From Gammaproteobacteria bacterium (GTDB lineage: Bacteria; Pseudomonadota; Gammaproteobacteria; SZUA-229), in assembly GCA_026197015.1 (NCBI GenBank), contig JAPHRB010000027.1, forward strand, positions 1-24,560: a stretch of 24,560 nt of DNA, given 5' to 3'. Positions 7,042 to 13,624 of this stretch are shown piece by piece; position 1 is the first letter of the stretch, and every line of letters starts with the position of its first letter. The notes under the pieces are model-generated. The model had not been told where the DNA came from. It worked only from the letters and a program-made list of their open reading frames with translations, and searched no databases. The position numbers and the translations under genes were made by a program.

Positions 7042-8369
7042 CGAATAAAGACATATACACTACTAATCATTATTGATACCAGCATCATTGGAAAGGCTAT
7101 CAACATAAAAGGTAGAAAACGGATCGGTTGTCCTGATCTTTCAGCAAACCCTGCAACAATTAAATTAGCACTTGCACCAACCAGGCTGCCATTGCCACCA
7201 AGACAGGCACCCAGTGCCAGGGACCACCAGATAGGTAGTAATTCTTCAGCACCGCCAAAACTTACGGCCATATTTTTAATTATTGGAATCATGGTTGCGA
7301 CAAATGGTATGTTATCAATAATAGCGGATGCAATTGCAGACACAAATAAAATTGAAATAGCTGTAACCGCTTTGTCACCATCAGTGAGTCTTATAACTTC
7401 ATGGGCTAATAATTCAAGCAAGCCAGTTGTCTCTACACCGTAAACCAGAATAAATAGCCCGATAAAAAAGAAAATGGTTGTCCATTCAATATCACATAAT
7501 GATTTAGCAACCAACTTTGACTGTTTTTCCTGATCGTGTGGTAAACAGTTTAGAATAAGTAATAATGCAGCACCAAACATAGCGATAGTAGCTGCTTGAT
7601 AACCATAATCATGTCCAACAATAAAACCCAGCATAACCAGTGCCAGTACGGATATAGACTTTTTAAGTAATACCCAGTCTTTAATGGCATCTATTTCACG
7701 GTACATCATTACCTTGTTTTTAAGGGCCTTATCCGCTTTCAGGTGTCTTCCCCAGATCAGATAGATGGGAATAATAGAAATTAATAATATTAAAATGGCT
7801 ATTGGGGCCAGATTAAATAGAAAATCATTATAACCAAGTCCGGTCGCTGAGCCGATCATTATGTTAGGAGGGTCACCAATCAAGGTAGCTGTGCCACCAA
7901 TATTAGATGCAAAAATTTCTGCAAATAAATATGGGTAAGCATTTAACTTTAGTGTATCTGTAATCAATAATGTAATCGGTGCTATTAACAAAACAGTGGT
8001 AACGTTATCTAATAGTGCGGATAACAGGGCAGTGACTAACATAAGCATTACCAGAATGCCCCAGGGGTCAGCTTTAACTAATTTAGCTGAACGAATTGCA
8101 AGGTATTGAAATATACCTGAATCACGTGTGATACCAACAATTATCATCATGCCGGTGAGTAAACCAATGGTGTTAAAATCAACACCCTGTACGGCAGCTT
8201 CCTGAGTAAGTACACCTCCAATAATCATCAAGGCTGCCGCCATCATAGATATGACGGCTCTATTCAAACGTTCTGAAACGATTAATGCATAACTTAAGAC
8301 AAACAGGCTACCTGCAAACCAGACAGGAGACAGGCCAAAAATAACTTCAGCCTGATGTGCCTCAGTCAT
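7032..8369 (-). CDS. ArsB/NhaD-superfamily ion transporter
   Basis: A 445-residue inner-membrane carrier with about 11-12 helices in two related halves. Each half has a DN motif in a reentrant-loop setting, LLDNVTT (119-125) and IIDNIPF (350-356), and a glycine-rich loop: SNIGGTATLIGDPPN (155-169) and LGGNGSLVGASAN (390-402). GGTATxxGDPPN is typical of the ArsB/CitM/OCA2 branch of the ion transporter superfamily and differs from the GGxWSPIGD motif of true NhaD antiporters, so the substrate (an anion or Na+/H+) cannot be named. It overlaps the CBS gene upstream by 8 bp and has a strong GGAGGT ribosome site 7 nt before its ATG, so it is made together with that protein. The CBS pair may gate the transporter in response to an adenosine nucleotide; this is inference. 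Confidence 0.85.
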   Translation of the reverse strand: MTEAHQAEVIFGLSPVWFAGSLFVLSYALIVSERLNRAVISMMAAALMIIGGVLTQEAAVQGVDFNTIGLLTGMMIIVGITRDSGIFQYLAIRSAKLVKADPWGILVMLMLVTALLSALLDNVTTVLLIAPITLLITDTLKLNAYPYLFAEIFASNIGGTATLIGDPPNIMIGSATGLGYNDFLFNLAPIAILILLISIIPIYLIWGRHLKADKALKNKVMMYREIDAIKDWVLLKKSISVLALVMLGFIVGHDYGYQAATIAMFGAALLLILNCLPHDQEKQSKLVAKSLCDIEWTTIFFFIGLFILVYGVETTGLLELLAHEVIRLTDGDKAVTAISILFVSAIASAIIDNIPFVATMIPIIKNMAVSFGGAEELLPIWWSLALGACLGGNGSLVGASANLIVAGFAERSGQPIRFLPFMLIAFPMMLVSIMISSVYVFIRYL

Positions 8370-8832
8370 TATTTATACCTCCGGCTTTAAAAATTTTATC
8401 ACCGATTTCCCAGTATGAAATCATACCCATTAATTTGCAGGAACCTGGTTCTACAACAGGAATACTGGACCTTGTATTAAAGATTTGCATCATTGTTTCA
8501 GTAAGAGGTGTATCGGGCGAAACAGGTTTAATTTCATTGTTCATACAGATAGATATGGGCTGGTCTTTTACTTCAGAAAATCTATGAAACAGGTCTTCAA
8601 AAGATTCGTGTATAAAACCGATGTTTTCTAGTCCTTCATGTAAAAATACAGCTTTAGGTATGACCTGTTTTAAAAGACAGTTGACTCCAAACATGCCAAG
8701 GTAACAAAAATTTTCATCAACAACCGGTAAATTACGATATCGATTTTTCATAATATATTCGGCGGCACACTGAATGGTGTCAGTTGGACTAAGGGTCTGT
8801 GGATTGGGATTCATTGCTTCAGATGCATTCAT
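8362..8832 (-). CDS. CBS-domain pair protein (probable regulator of the adjacent transporter)
   Basis: A small cytosolic protein made of two CBS motifs. With the ATG at 8832 (156 residues), CBS1 spans about 3-58 (AMNPNPQTLSPTDTIQCAA, then YRNLPVVDE and YLGMFG). CBS2 spans about 90-150 (PVSPDTPLTETMMQIF, then SSIPVVE and LMGMISYWEIG). Tandem CBS motifs bind AMP, ATP or similar ligands and regulate partner proteins. A longer form from a TTG at 8844 adds four residues; I prefer the ATG because TTGAG lies about 7 nt before it. The last 8 bp overlap the transporter start, and the transporter's GGAGGT lies inside this gene, so the two are translationally coupled. No catalytic domain is attached. 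Confidence 0.87.
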   Translation of the reverse strand: MNASEAMNPNPQTLSPTDTIQCAAEYIMKNRYRNLPVVDENFCYLGMFGVNCLLKQVIPKAVFLHEGLENIGFIHESFEDLFHRFSEVKDQPISICMNNEIKPVSPDTPLTETMMQIFNTRSSIPVVEPGSCKLMGMISYWEIGDKIFKAGGINND

Positions 8833-9237
8833 AGTATTACTCAATATATCTTTATAAAATTAGGAATATTATGACTTATTGTTCGTTATATTTAATCCAG
8901 ATCTGGCAAACATAGTAGCTGTTTCCATTCTTTTTTTATAATCAATTTCGATATATTTAATAATATATGTATTTAAACAGGTAATAGTAATTATTCTGTC
9001 ATCTAGCCACATATAAAAATTAATTTTTTGACAATTATCAAATTAGCTAACATAAACGATTGTATTATTGATTTTAATATTTGCTTAACTTAAATATAAA
9101 GCCTGTTTTTTAAAAATACCTTAATAATCGATATTATTATACGATATGCACGGCATTAAGATTTAATATTAAACAGCCAGATTAAGATTATGACCTCATG
9201 TTTGTAATTTAACCATCGATGAGTCATAGCTGACTAA
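8833..9237. promoter_or_regulatory. 405 bp AT-rich divergent intergenic region
   Basis: I see no credible coding frame here. It separates the leftward CBS/transporter pair from the rightward small gene at 9238. It holds the FNR-like box at 9028-9041, a TATTAT hexamer at 9063-9068 that would be the -10 for a rightward class II promoter, a 7-4-7 inverted repeat at 9122-9139 (TAATAAT/ATTATTA), and the 12 bp palindrome TTTAATATTAAA at 9162-9173. The palindromes are A/T only and may be chance in such a sequence. Confidence 0.5.
9028..9041. promoter_or_regulatory. Candidate FNR-type operator TTGAC-N4-ATCAA
   Basis: The sequence ttgacaattatcaa departs from the canonical TTGAT-N4-ATCAA at one base. 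For the rightward gene it lies about 40 bp upstream of a start that would follow TATTAT at 9063-9068, but the resulting leader would be about 160 nt. For the leftward CBS gene no good -10 is found at class II distance. Confidence 0.4.
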
Positions 9238-9582
9238 ATGATAAACCTGTATTCATTGGACGATGTTTATATGACCGATCAAAATAAGAAACATGCGGGG
9301 ATAATACAGGCGCTGATACAGGAATTTGAATTGCACAGGCTTCCATGTCTGTTGTGCATTAAAGATAAACTGGATAACGGAGATGTTCTCAGTGATGGGG
9401 ATATTGAATTTCTTCATAGAGTGATCGATGATGCACGTCGAACTATACCTTTAACCATTTATTGCACAGAACTTCATGACTTTTGTATGTGTGTGGTAAG
9501 TCTGTTCAGGGATCTTACAGAAAGAGCACTGGAGAACCAGACAAAAAAAGTTACTGACTCAAATAGAATTACCATTCATTAA
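9238..9582 (+). CDS. Small hypothetical protein, unrecognised
   Basis: A 114-residue soluble, probably all-helical protein that I cannot place in a named family. It is acidic in the middle and has five cysteines (C37, C40, C76, C83, C85), two of them in LPCLLC and two in DFCMC, but no regular zinc-finger spacing. The central part, LDNGDVLSDGDIEFLHRVIDDARR (45-68), looks like two helices with a turn. There is no signal peptide and no long hydrophobic helix. A second possible start is M12 (9271), with GGA about 10 nt before it; the first ATG has no clear ribosome site, so the shorter 103-residue form is quite possible. The gene is preceded by a long AT-rich region with an FNR-like box and converges on the response regulator gene with a single base between the stops. 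Being next to the sensor/regulator pair may hint at a redox or stress role, which is only inference. Confidence 0.65.
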   Translation: MINLYSLDDVYMTDQNKKHAGIIQALIQEFELHRLPCLLCIKDKLDNGDVLSDGDIEFLHRVIDDARRTIPLTIYCTELHDFCMCVVSLFRDLTERALENQTKKVTDSNRITIH

Positions 9583-9583
9583 T

Positions 9584-10225
9584 TTATTGTCCCTGTTCCA
9601 GAGTCCAGCGGATAGCTCGATGGGTGAGTTTATGCGCTGAGGTCAGTCCGAGTTTCTTTTTTATATGTGCCTGATGAGTTTCAATGGTTTTAATACTTAA
9701 ATTTAGTCGTATAGCCATATTTCCAGGTGTAATACCCTGGCCAATCATTTCAAATACCTGTAGTTCACGGTTTGATAATAGCTCTATTCCCTGTTTATCA
9801 TCACTGCCGCTCACCATATTATTAAGTATCCTTTCAGTCATTTGCTCACTTAAATAAACTTTGCCTTTGAGTACCTGACGAATAGCTGGAATAATTTTTT
9901 CCTGTGCTTCCTGTTTGTTAATGTAACCTCGCGCACCGACAGCCAGTACACGTTCAGCGTAAAGTGATTCATCATGCATCGAAGCAACTAACATTAAAAT
10001 ATCACTATTACGTGCCTTTATATGTTCGATTAAATCCAGCCCGCTACCTCCGGCTAATGAAAGGTCTATAATAGCCAGATCAGGTGTAATCGTATTGAGC
10101 AATTGTAATGCGCAAGCCATATCACCTGCTTCACCACAGACTTTTAGATCTGGGGTATCACCAATAAGCTGGGCAAATCCAGCTCGAACCAGTGGATGAT
10201 CATCAACAATCAGTATTTTCGACAT
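9584..10225 (-). CDS. NarL/FixJ-family response regulator
   Basis: A two-component DNA-binding regulator of 213 residues. Receiver domain, about 3-120: the acidic pair in VDDH (D8, D9), the phosphoacceptor D54 in LAIIDLSL, S82 in LVASMHDE, and K104 in YINKQE. A linker leads to a LuxR-type helix-turn-helix, about 150-195, with LSNRELQVFEMIGQG and then LNLSIKTIETHQAHIKKKLGL. All phosphotransfer residues are present. I start at the ATG at 10225, which shares one base with the stop of the kinase gene (TGATG); a TTG one codon earlier is less likely. The kinase immediately upstream has the matching HisKA_3 transmitter, so the two form one cognate pair. The HTH class is that of NarL, and candidate heptamer sites lie at 11530-11585. 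Confidence 0.93.
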   Translation of the reverse strand: MSKILIVDDHPLVRAGFAQLIGDTPDLKVCGEAGDMACALQLLNTITPDLAIIDLSLAGGSGLDLIEHIKARNSDILMLVASMHDESLYAERVLAVGARGYINKQEAQEKIIPAIRQVLKGKVYLSEQMTERILNNMVSGSDDKQGIELLSNRELQVFEMIGQGITPGNMAIRLNLSIKTIETHQAHIKKKLGLTSAHKLTHRAIRWTLEQGQ

Positions 10226-11487
10226 CAATCACCCTCTTTAATGATTGGGAAACGGCAGCAAACTTTTGTACCACGATTACCATTTGGATTTATCGTGATT
10301 TCACCATCAAAAAGTCCACAACGATGTTTCATTATACTCAAACCAAGTCCTGTAGAGTCGCCTAAGTTAAGTGGTATTCCAATACCATTATCAATCACTT
10401 CCAGTACACCGTGGTCATCTTCTATTTTAAGTGAAACACCTATCTGACTAGCATCCGCATGTTTAATCGCATTACACAATGATTCCTGTACGATACGGTA
10501 GAGGTGTGTGGCGGTGGCATCATCCAGCAGCAGTACAACATCATCAATCTGTAGCTTTATTGGAATATTACTCTGTTGTTGTATGTTTTCGGTGATCTCC
10601 TGTAACGACATCATGAATCCATCTGCATATATCTGAATTGGCATTAACCCACGTGAAAGTGCACGCACCTGAGTCAGCGCTTCGTGTAAGCCATGTGCTA
10701 ACTGACTGGCAAGCTCATGTTCAGACTCGGTTGCATTGTTTAATAAACTCTGTGCCAGCATACCCAGGCCTGTTAGCTGTTGCCCCAATCCATCATGTAA
10801 TTCTTCGCCGATGCGACGCTGCTCACGAGCCGGAATTGCAATAATTTCACGTTGTAATCTTTGTTGCGTACTTAAGTCCATAATCAGGCCCGCAAACAGA
10901 TGAGTATGTGTTAGCTGTATTTCTCCGACAGATAAATATATCGGAAACTGACTGCCATCTTTTCGTTGACCTAATAGTTGCTGTCTTTCGCCAATGATTT
11001 TTTTGATACCTGTTTTCAGGTAGTTTTCAATATAACTGTCATGATTCTCGCTATGCGGAGAGGGTGTTATTACTTTTATATTTTTACCCAGCAGTTCTTT
11101 TGAAGAATATCCGAACATGGTTTCAGCGGCTGAATTCATGAACTGAACAATTCCGTCGGTATCTATAAGAAAAATCGCTTCATGTGCTGTTTTAGCAAGA
11201 GTGTGAAAGGTTTCAGCCTGTTGTTCTATCTTTTGTGCCATGGGCTGAGTGATGCGTAAAAATATAATACTGGCAGGAATGACGACAAATAATGTGGCTA
11301 GAATAGCCATGCCACCCGCATAAAGGAAGGGTGTATATATTTCATTTAGGTTAATTCCATCCACAACATCGCTATTAATCAGTTCGAGCAAACCAAAATA
11401 AATTGAAGCAATAGAGATAGTTGCCACAACCAGTGTCGCGCTCACCATAAGGCCAATATGTAAAAGATATGTCTGTTTTTTTATCAC
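10225..11487 (-). CDS. Membrane histidine kinase with FixL-like PAS and NarX-type (HisKA_3) transmitter
   Basis: A 420-residue sensor kinase. Two membrane helices (about 11-33 and 54-78) enclose a periplasmic loop of only ~20 residues, so sensing is probably cytosolic. A PAS domain (about 92-210) resembles the oxygen-sensing PAS of rhizobial FixL closely: the NHDSYI segment has H149 at the place of the heme-ligand histidine, followed by NYLKTG, KKIIG, GQRKDGSQFP and LSVGEI. The FixL arginine at +20 from the histidine (R220 in Bradyrhizobium numbering) is Q169 here, with R168 next to it. The transmitter is of the NarX/HPK7 type: EELHDGLGQQL with H231, then an ATPase domain with the N-box ESLCNAIKHA (335-344), DNGIG (366-370) and GLGLSIMKHR (380-389). 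The start is a GTG at 11487; the next ATG (M14) would cut the first helix. It is divergent from fnr and coupled to the regulator downstream. Heme binding is inference. Confidence 0.9.
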   Translation of the reverse strand: MIKKQTYLLHIGLMVSATLVVATISIASIYFGLLELINSDVVDGINLNEIYTPFLYAGGMAILATLFVVIPASIIFLRITQPMAQKIEQQAETFHTLAKTAHEAIFLIDTDGIVQFMNSAAETMFGYSSKELLGKNIKVITPSPHSENHDSYIENYLKTGIKKIIGERQQLLGQRKDGSQFPIYLSVGEIQLTHTHLFAGLIMDLSTQQRLQREIIAIPAREQRRIGEELHDGLGQQLTGLGMLAQSLLNNATESEHELASQLAHGLHEALTQVRALSRGLMPIQIYADGFMMSLQEITENIQQQSNIPIKLQIDDVVLLLDDATATHLYRIVQESLCNAIKHADASQIGVSLKIEDDHGVLEVIDNGIGIPLNLGDSTGLGLSIMKHRCGLFDGEITINPNGNRGTKVCCRFPIIKEGD

Positions 11488-11529
11488 AAATCTATATTAC
11501 TCGAAAAACCTGTTATGTTTATACGAATA

Positions 11530-11585
11530 TATCCCTATGTGGGTATAAGGGAATCCCTGATGGCCGATCAGTAATTTTAGGGACA
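11530..11585. promoter_or_regulatory. Cluster of four NarL-like heptamers between the kinase and fnr genes
   Basis: Four copies of NNTCCCT occur in 56 bp in alternating orientation: TATCCCT at 11530-11536 (+), ATTCCCT at 11554-11548 (-), AATCCCT at 11552-11558 (+), and TGTCCCT at 11585-11579 (-). The first also forms a 7-2-7 arrangement with GTGGGTA (11539-11545). Each half matches the NarL/NarP consensus TACYYMT-N2-AKRRGTA at six of seven bases. A separate CTGAT/ATCAG inverted repeat lies at 11557-11571. The region carries the divergent promoters of the two-component pair and of fnr, so autoregulation or cross-regulation is plausible. The sites are seen; binding is inferred. Confidence 0.45.
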
Positions 11586-11618
11586 TGCTATTGAAAACCT
11601 TAAATGGATGATGAATAA

Positions 11619-12389
11619 ATGACTATGCAATTACCCAATACAGCGATTGATAATAATATTACCCCAATTACCAATAGAGCCGGTTTTGTTCAATCAGTAA
11701 TAGGCGGTGCACAATGTCGCACCTGTAATATCAGAGGGGGTTGCCTGATAGAACAGTTAAAGCAAACCCACGAGCATTCATTTCAGACCATAAAAAACAG
11801 AAGGGAACTATCAAAAGACGAACATGTCTTTTATGGCGGCGATGATACAAATGCAATATATACTGTGAGTCGTGGTTCTCTTAAGTCCTATATGTTGATG
11901 GAAAATGGTGAAGAACAGATTCTGGATTTCTACACGGCTGGTGATGTATTTGGTCTGGATGCTATGGGCAGACATTGCCATATTTCTTCTACCGTTGCAC
12001 TGGAAACCACCGTTATCTGTAAGTTACCCTTAAATGAATTACAGCAGCGTGTGTTAGGCCAGGAGTTTTTTAGTATGATTTCAGAAAACCTGCTACGCGA
12101 TCATAATCAGATGTTAATGTTAGCAAGGAAAGGAGCCGATGGTCGTCTAGCCAGTTTTTTAATGAATATGTCACAGCGCAGTAAAAAAAGTAATCAGCCA
12201 GATGATGAAATAATTTTAAGCATGACTCGTCGTGATATTGCTAATTATCTCGGTATGGCAATAGAAACGGTTAGTCGTACACTTCGCCGTTTTCAGGACA
12301 CTGGTATGCTGAAAGTCACTCAACGTAAGGTGAAAATATATGACTTTGAAAAGCTGCTGATAATAGCCGGCACACAGGCGATATGTTAA
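11619..12389 (+). CDS. fnr: FNR-type oxygen-sensing transcription regulator
   Basis: A 256-residue CRP/FNR-family regulator that should carry an oxygen-labile [4Fe-4S] cluster and switch genes on or off when oxygen falls. The cluster cysteines are C33, C36 and C42 (C-x2-C-x5-C, as in E. coli FNR) and C134 in ALETTVICKLPL, aligned with E. coli C122. The cyclic-nucleotide-like beta barrel spans about 60-140 (GEEQILDFYTAGDVFGLDAMG). A long dimer helix follows, then a HTH_Crp domain (about 170-245). The recognition helix has ETVSR (216-220), the E-xx-SR signature of proteins that read TTGAT half-sites. GGA lies about 10 nt before the ATG. Transcribed away from the sensor kinase pair, it could act on the FNR-like boxes at 4372-4385 and 9028-9041. 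Confidence 0.94.
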   Translation: MTMQLPNTAIDNNITPITNRAGFVQSVIGGAQCRTCNIRGGCLIEQLKQTHEHSFQTIKNRRELSKDEHVFYGGDDTNAIYTVSRGSLKSYMLMENGEEQILDFYTAGDVFGLDAMGRHCHISSTVALETTVICKLPLNELQQRVLGQEFFSMISENLLRDHNQMLMLARKGADGRLASFLMNMSQRSKKSNQPDDEIILSMTRRDIANYLGMAIETVSRTLRRFQDTGMLKVTQRKVKIYDFEKLLIIAGTQAIC

Positions 12390-12610
12390 TTCTCTGATTG
12401 CGTTGCATCATAATTTTGTAACTTATTAACTATATTATGTACTCTCTAATCATGTATATTTACAGATACCATTACTTTTAATCTGTTCAAGGCTCATGTA
12501 AAGATATAAAAGTAAATCAGGAATTTACAGCATATTTTTAACTGATAGTTGATTTAACTAAAAGTTAACCGTTTTGAGACAATTAAATTACTATAATCAG
12601 GGCGTTAGCA
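12390..12610 (+). promoter_or_regulatory. Intergenic region upstream of glk and the glycogen operon
   Basis: This 221 bp AT-rich region must carry the operon promoter. It contains a 6-3-6 inverted repeat TTAACT-AAA-AGTTAA at 12554-12568, partly overlapping a half-site TTGAT (12549-12553), and a perfect TATAAT at 12592-12597. That TATAAT is only 13 bp before the glk ATG and has no good -35, so it would give a nearly leaderless message and may be chance. I found no intrinsic terminator for fnr here. Confidence 0.4.
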
Positions 12611-13624
12611 ATGCATATTATTGCAGCAGATGTGGGTGGCACAAAAACACGACTGGCATTGGCCGATGTTGATGAAGCGAATAATATATTACATGAAGCA
12701 CGTTACCTAAGCGCTGATTTTGAAAGTTTTGAACCTATGCTGCATGCTTTTATTAACGAGTGCAGTGCCTCGGTTAGCAAGTTTGAAACCTCTAATATAG
12801 AGATTTTAACATTGGCCTTACCTGGTCTGGTTAATGAAACATCAGCTAATTTAACGAATCTACCCTGGGTAATAACCAAACAGCTGTTAAAAGACTCATT
12901 TGGTATAAAAAACGTGTATTTTATGAATGATTTTCAGGCCTCTGCATTGGGTACTCGTCAACTCCTTGAAACAGATAAAATTATATTAAATACAGGATAT
13001 CCTCATACCGACAATTTAAAAAAGAATACAATAGGTGTGACTGTCGGTGCTGGTACCGGGCTGGGTTTAGCCTGGACTCAGGATAATCTGCAGGGGAGTG
13101 AGGTAACAACCTGTGCTTATGATACTGAAGGTGGACATATCGACTTTGCACCTGTTGATGAGATTCAGATACGTCTGCTGCAGTTTTTGCAGAAACGTCA
13201 TGGGCACGTATCATATGAAAGAATTTTATCCGGTGATGGTTTAGTTACGCTGTATGAATTTTTTACAAATAAAAAGAGCGATAATATCAGTGCTGAATGG
13301 GTCAATAAACAGGCTCTAACTGATCAGGCTGCTGATGATGCCATGTCACTATTTGTGAAGATTTACGGTGCGTATATTGGCAATATCGCTTTATTGTATA
13401 AACCCTCTGCTGGCATCTATATTACTGGGGGCATAGCTGCAAAACTTTTAAATAAAATGCAGTCTGAAAGCTTTATCAGTGGATACCTTAATAAAGGTAG
13501 AATGGAGTCACTTGTACGAAAAATTGCGGTCTATGTTGTTACTAATGAACGTGTCGGCATGTTAGGGGCTATGACGGAAACCATGAAAATACACCATGCA
13601 TTATCACCACAGAGATTAAAATGA
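12611..13624 (+). CDS. glk: Glucokinase (bacterial Glk family)
   Basis: Phosphorylates free glucose to glucose 6-phosphate with ATP in the cytosol. The 337 residues show the ATP phosphate-1 motif AADVGGTKTRLALAD (5-19), LTNLPWVI (81-88) of the glucose site, the catalytic aspartate D107 in FMNDFQASALG, GVTVGAGTGLGLAW for the adenosine/phosphate region, EGGHIDFAP (sugar binding), and a C-terminal GIYITGGIAAKLL. The length is close to E. coli Glk (321) and it is of the non-ROK type. As the first gene of the operon, overlapping glgC by 4 bp (ATGA), it probably recycles glucose released from glycogen or maltodextrin by MalQ and feeds zwf at the far end. Its own ribosome site is weak. Confidence 0.94.
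   Translation: MHIIAADVGGTKTRLALADVDEANNILHEARYLSADFESFEPMLHAFINECSASVSKFETSNIEILTLALPGLVNETSANLTNLPWVITKQLLKDSFGIKNVYFMNDFQASALGTRQLLETDKIILNTGYPHTDNLKKNTIGVTVGAGTGLGLAWTQDNLQGSEVTTCAYDTEGGHIDFAPVDEIQIRLLQFLQKRHGHVSYERILSGDGLVTLYEFFTNKKSDNISAEWVNKQALTDQAADDAMSLFVKIYGAYIGNIALLYKPSAGIYITGGIAAKLLNKMQSESFISGYLNKGRMESLVRKIAVYVVTNERVGMLGAMTETMKIHHALSPQRLK

Noticed and set aside
7032..8369. Naming the transporter NhaD
   Set aside because: Its loop reads GGTATLIGDPPN rather than the GGxWSPIGD of NhaD, so only the superfamily is safe.
10225..11487. Naming the kinase NarX
   Set aside because: The periplasmic loop is only about 20 residues, so the nitrate-binding P-box region of NarX is missing; only the transmitter is NarX-like.
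11557..11571. CTGAT/ATCAG inverted repeat as an FNR box
   Set aside because: The spacer is five bases instead of four and the outer bases are C/G; it does not fit FNR.
11604..11618. Four-codon frame ATG GAT GAT GAA TAA directly before the fnr ATG
   Set aside because: It could be a mini-leader, but it has no attenuator structure or special codons and is easily explained by the A/T-rich ribosome site.
12981..13214. Minus-strand open frame opposite glk
   Set aside because: It is entirely inside the glk coding sequence, His/Arg/Ser-rich, with no ribosome site; a shadow frame.
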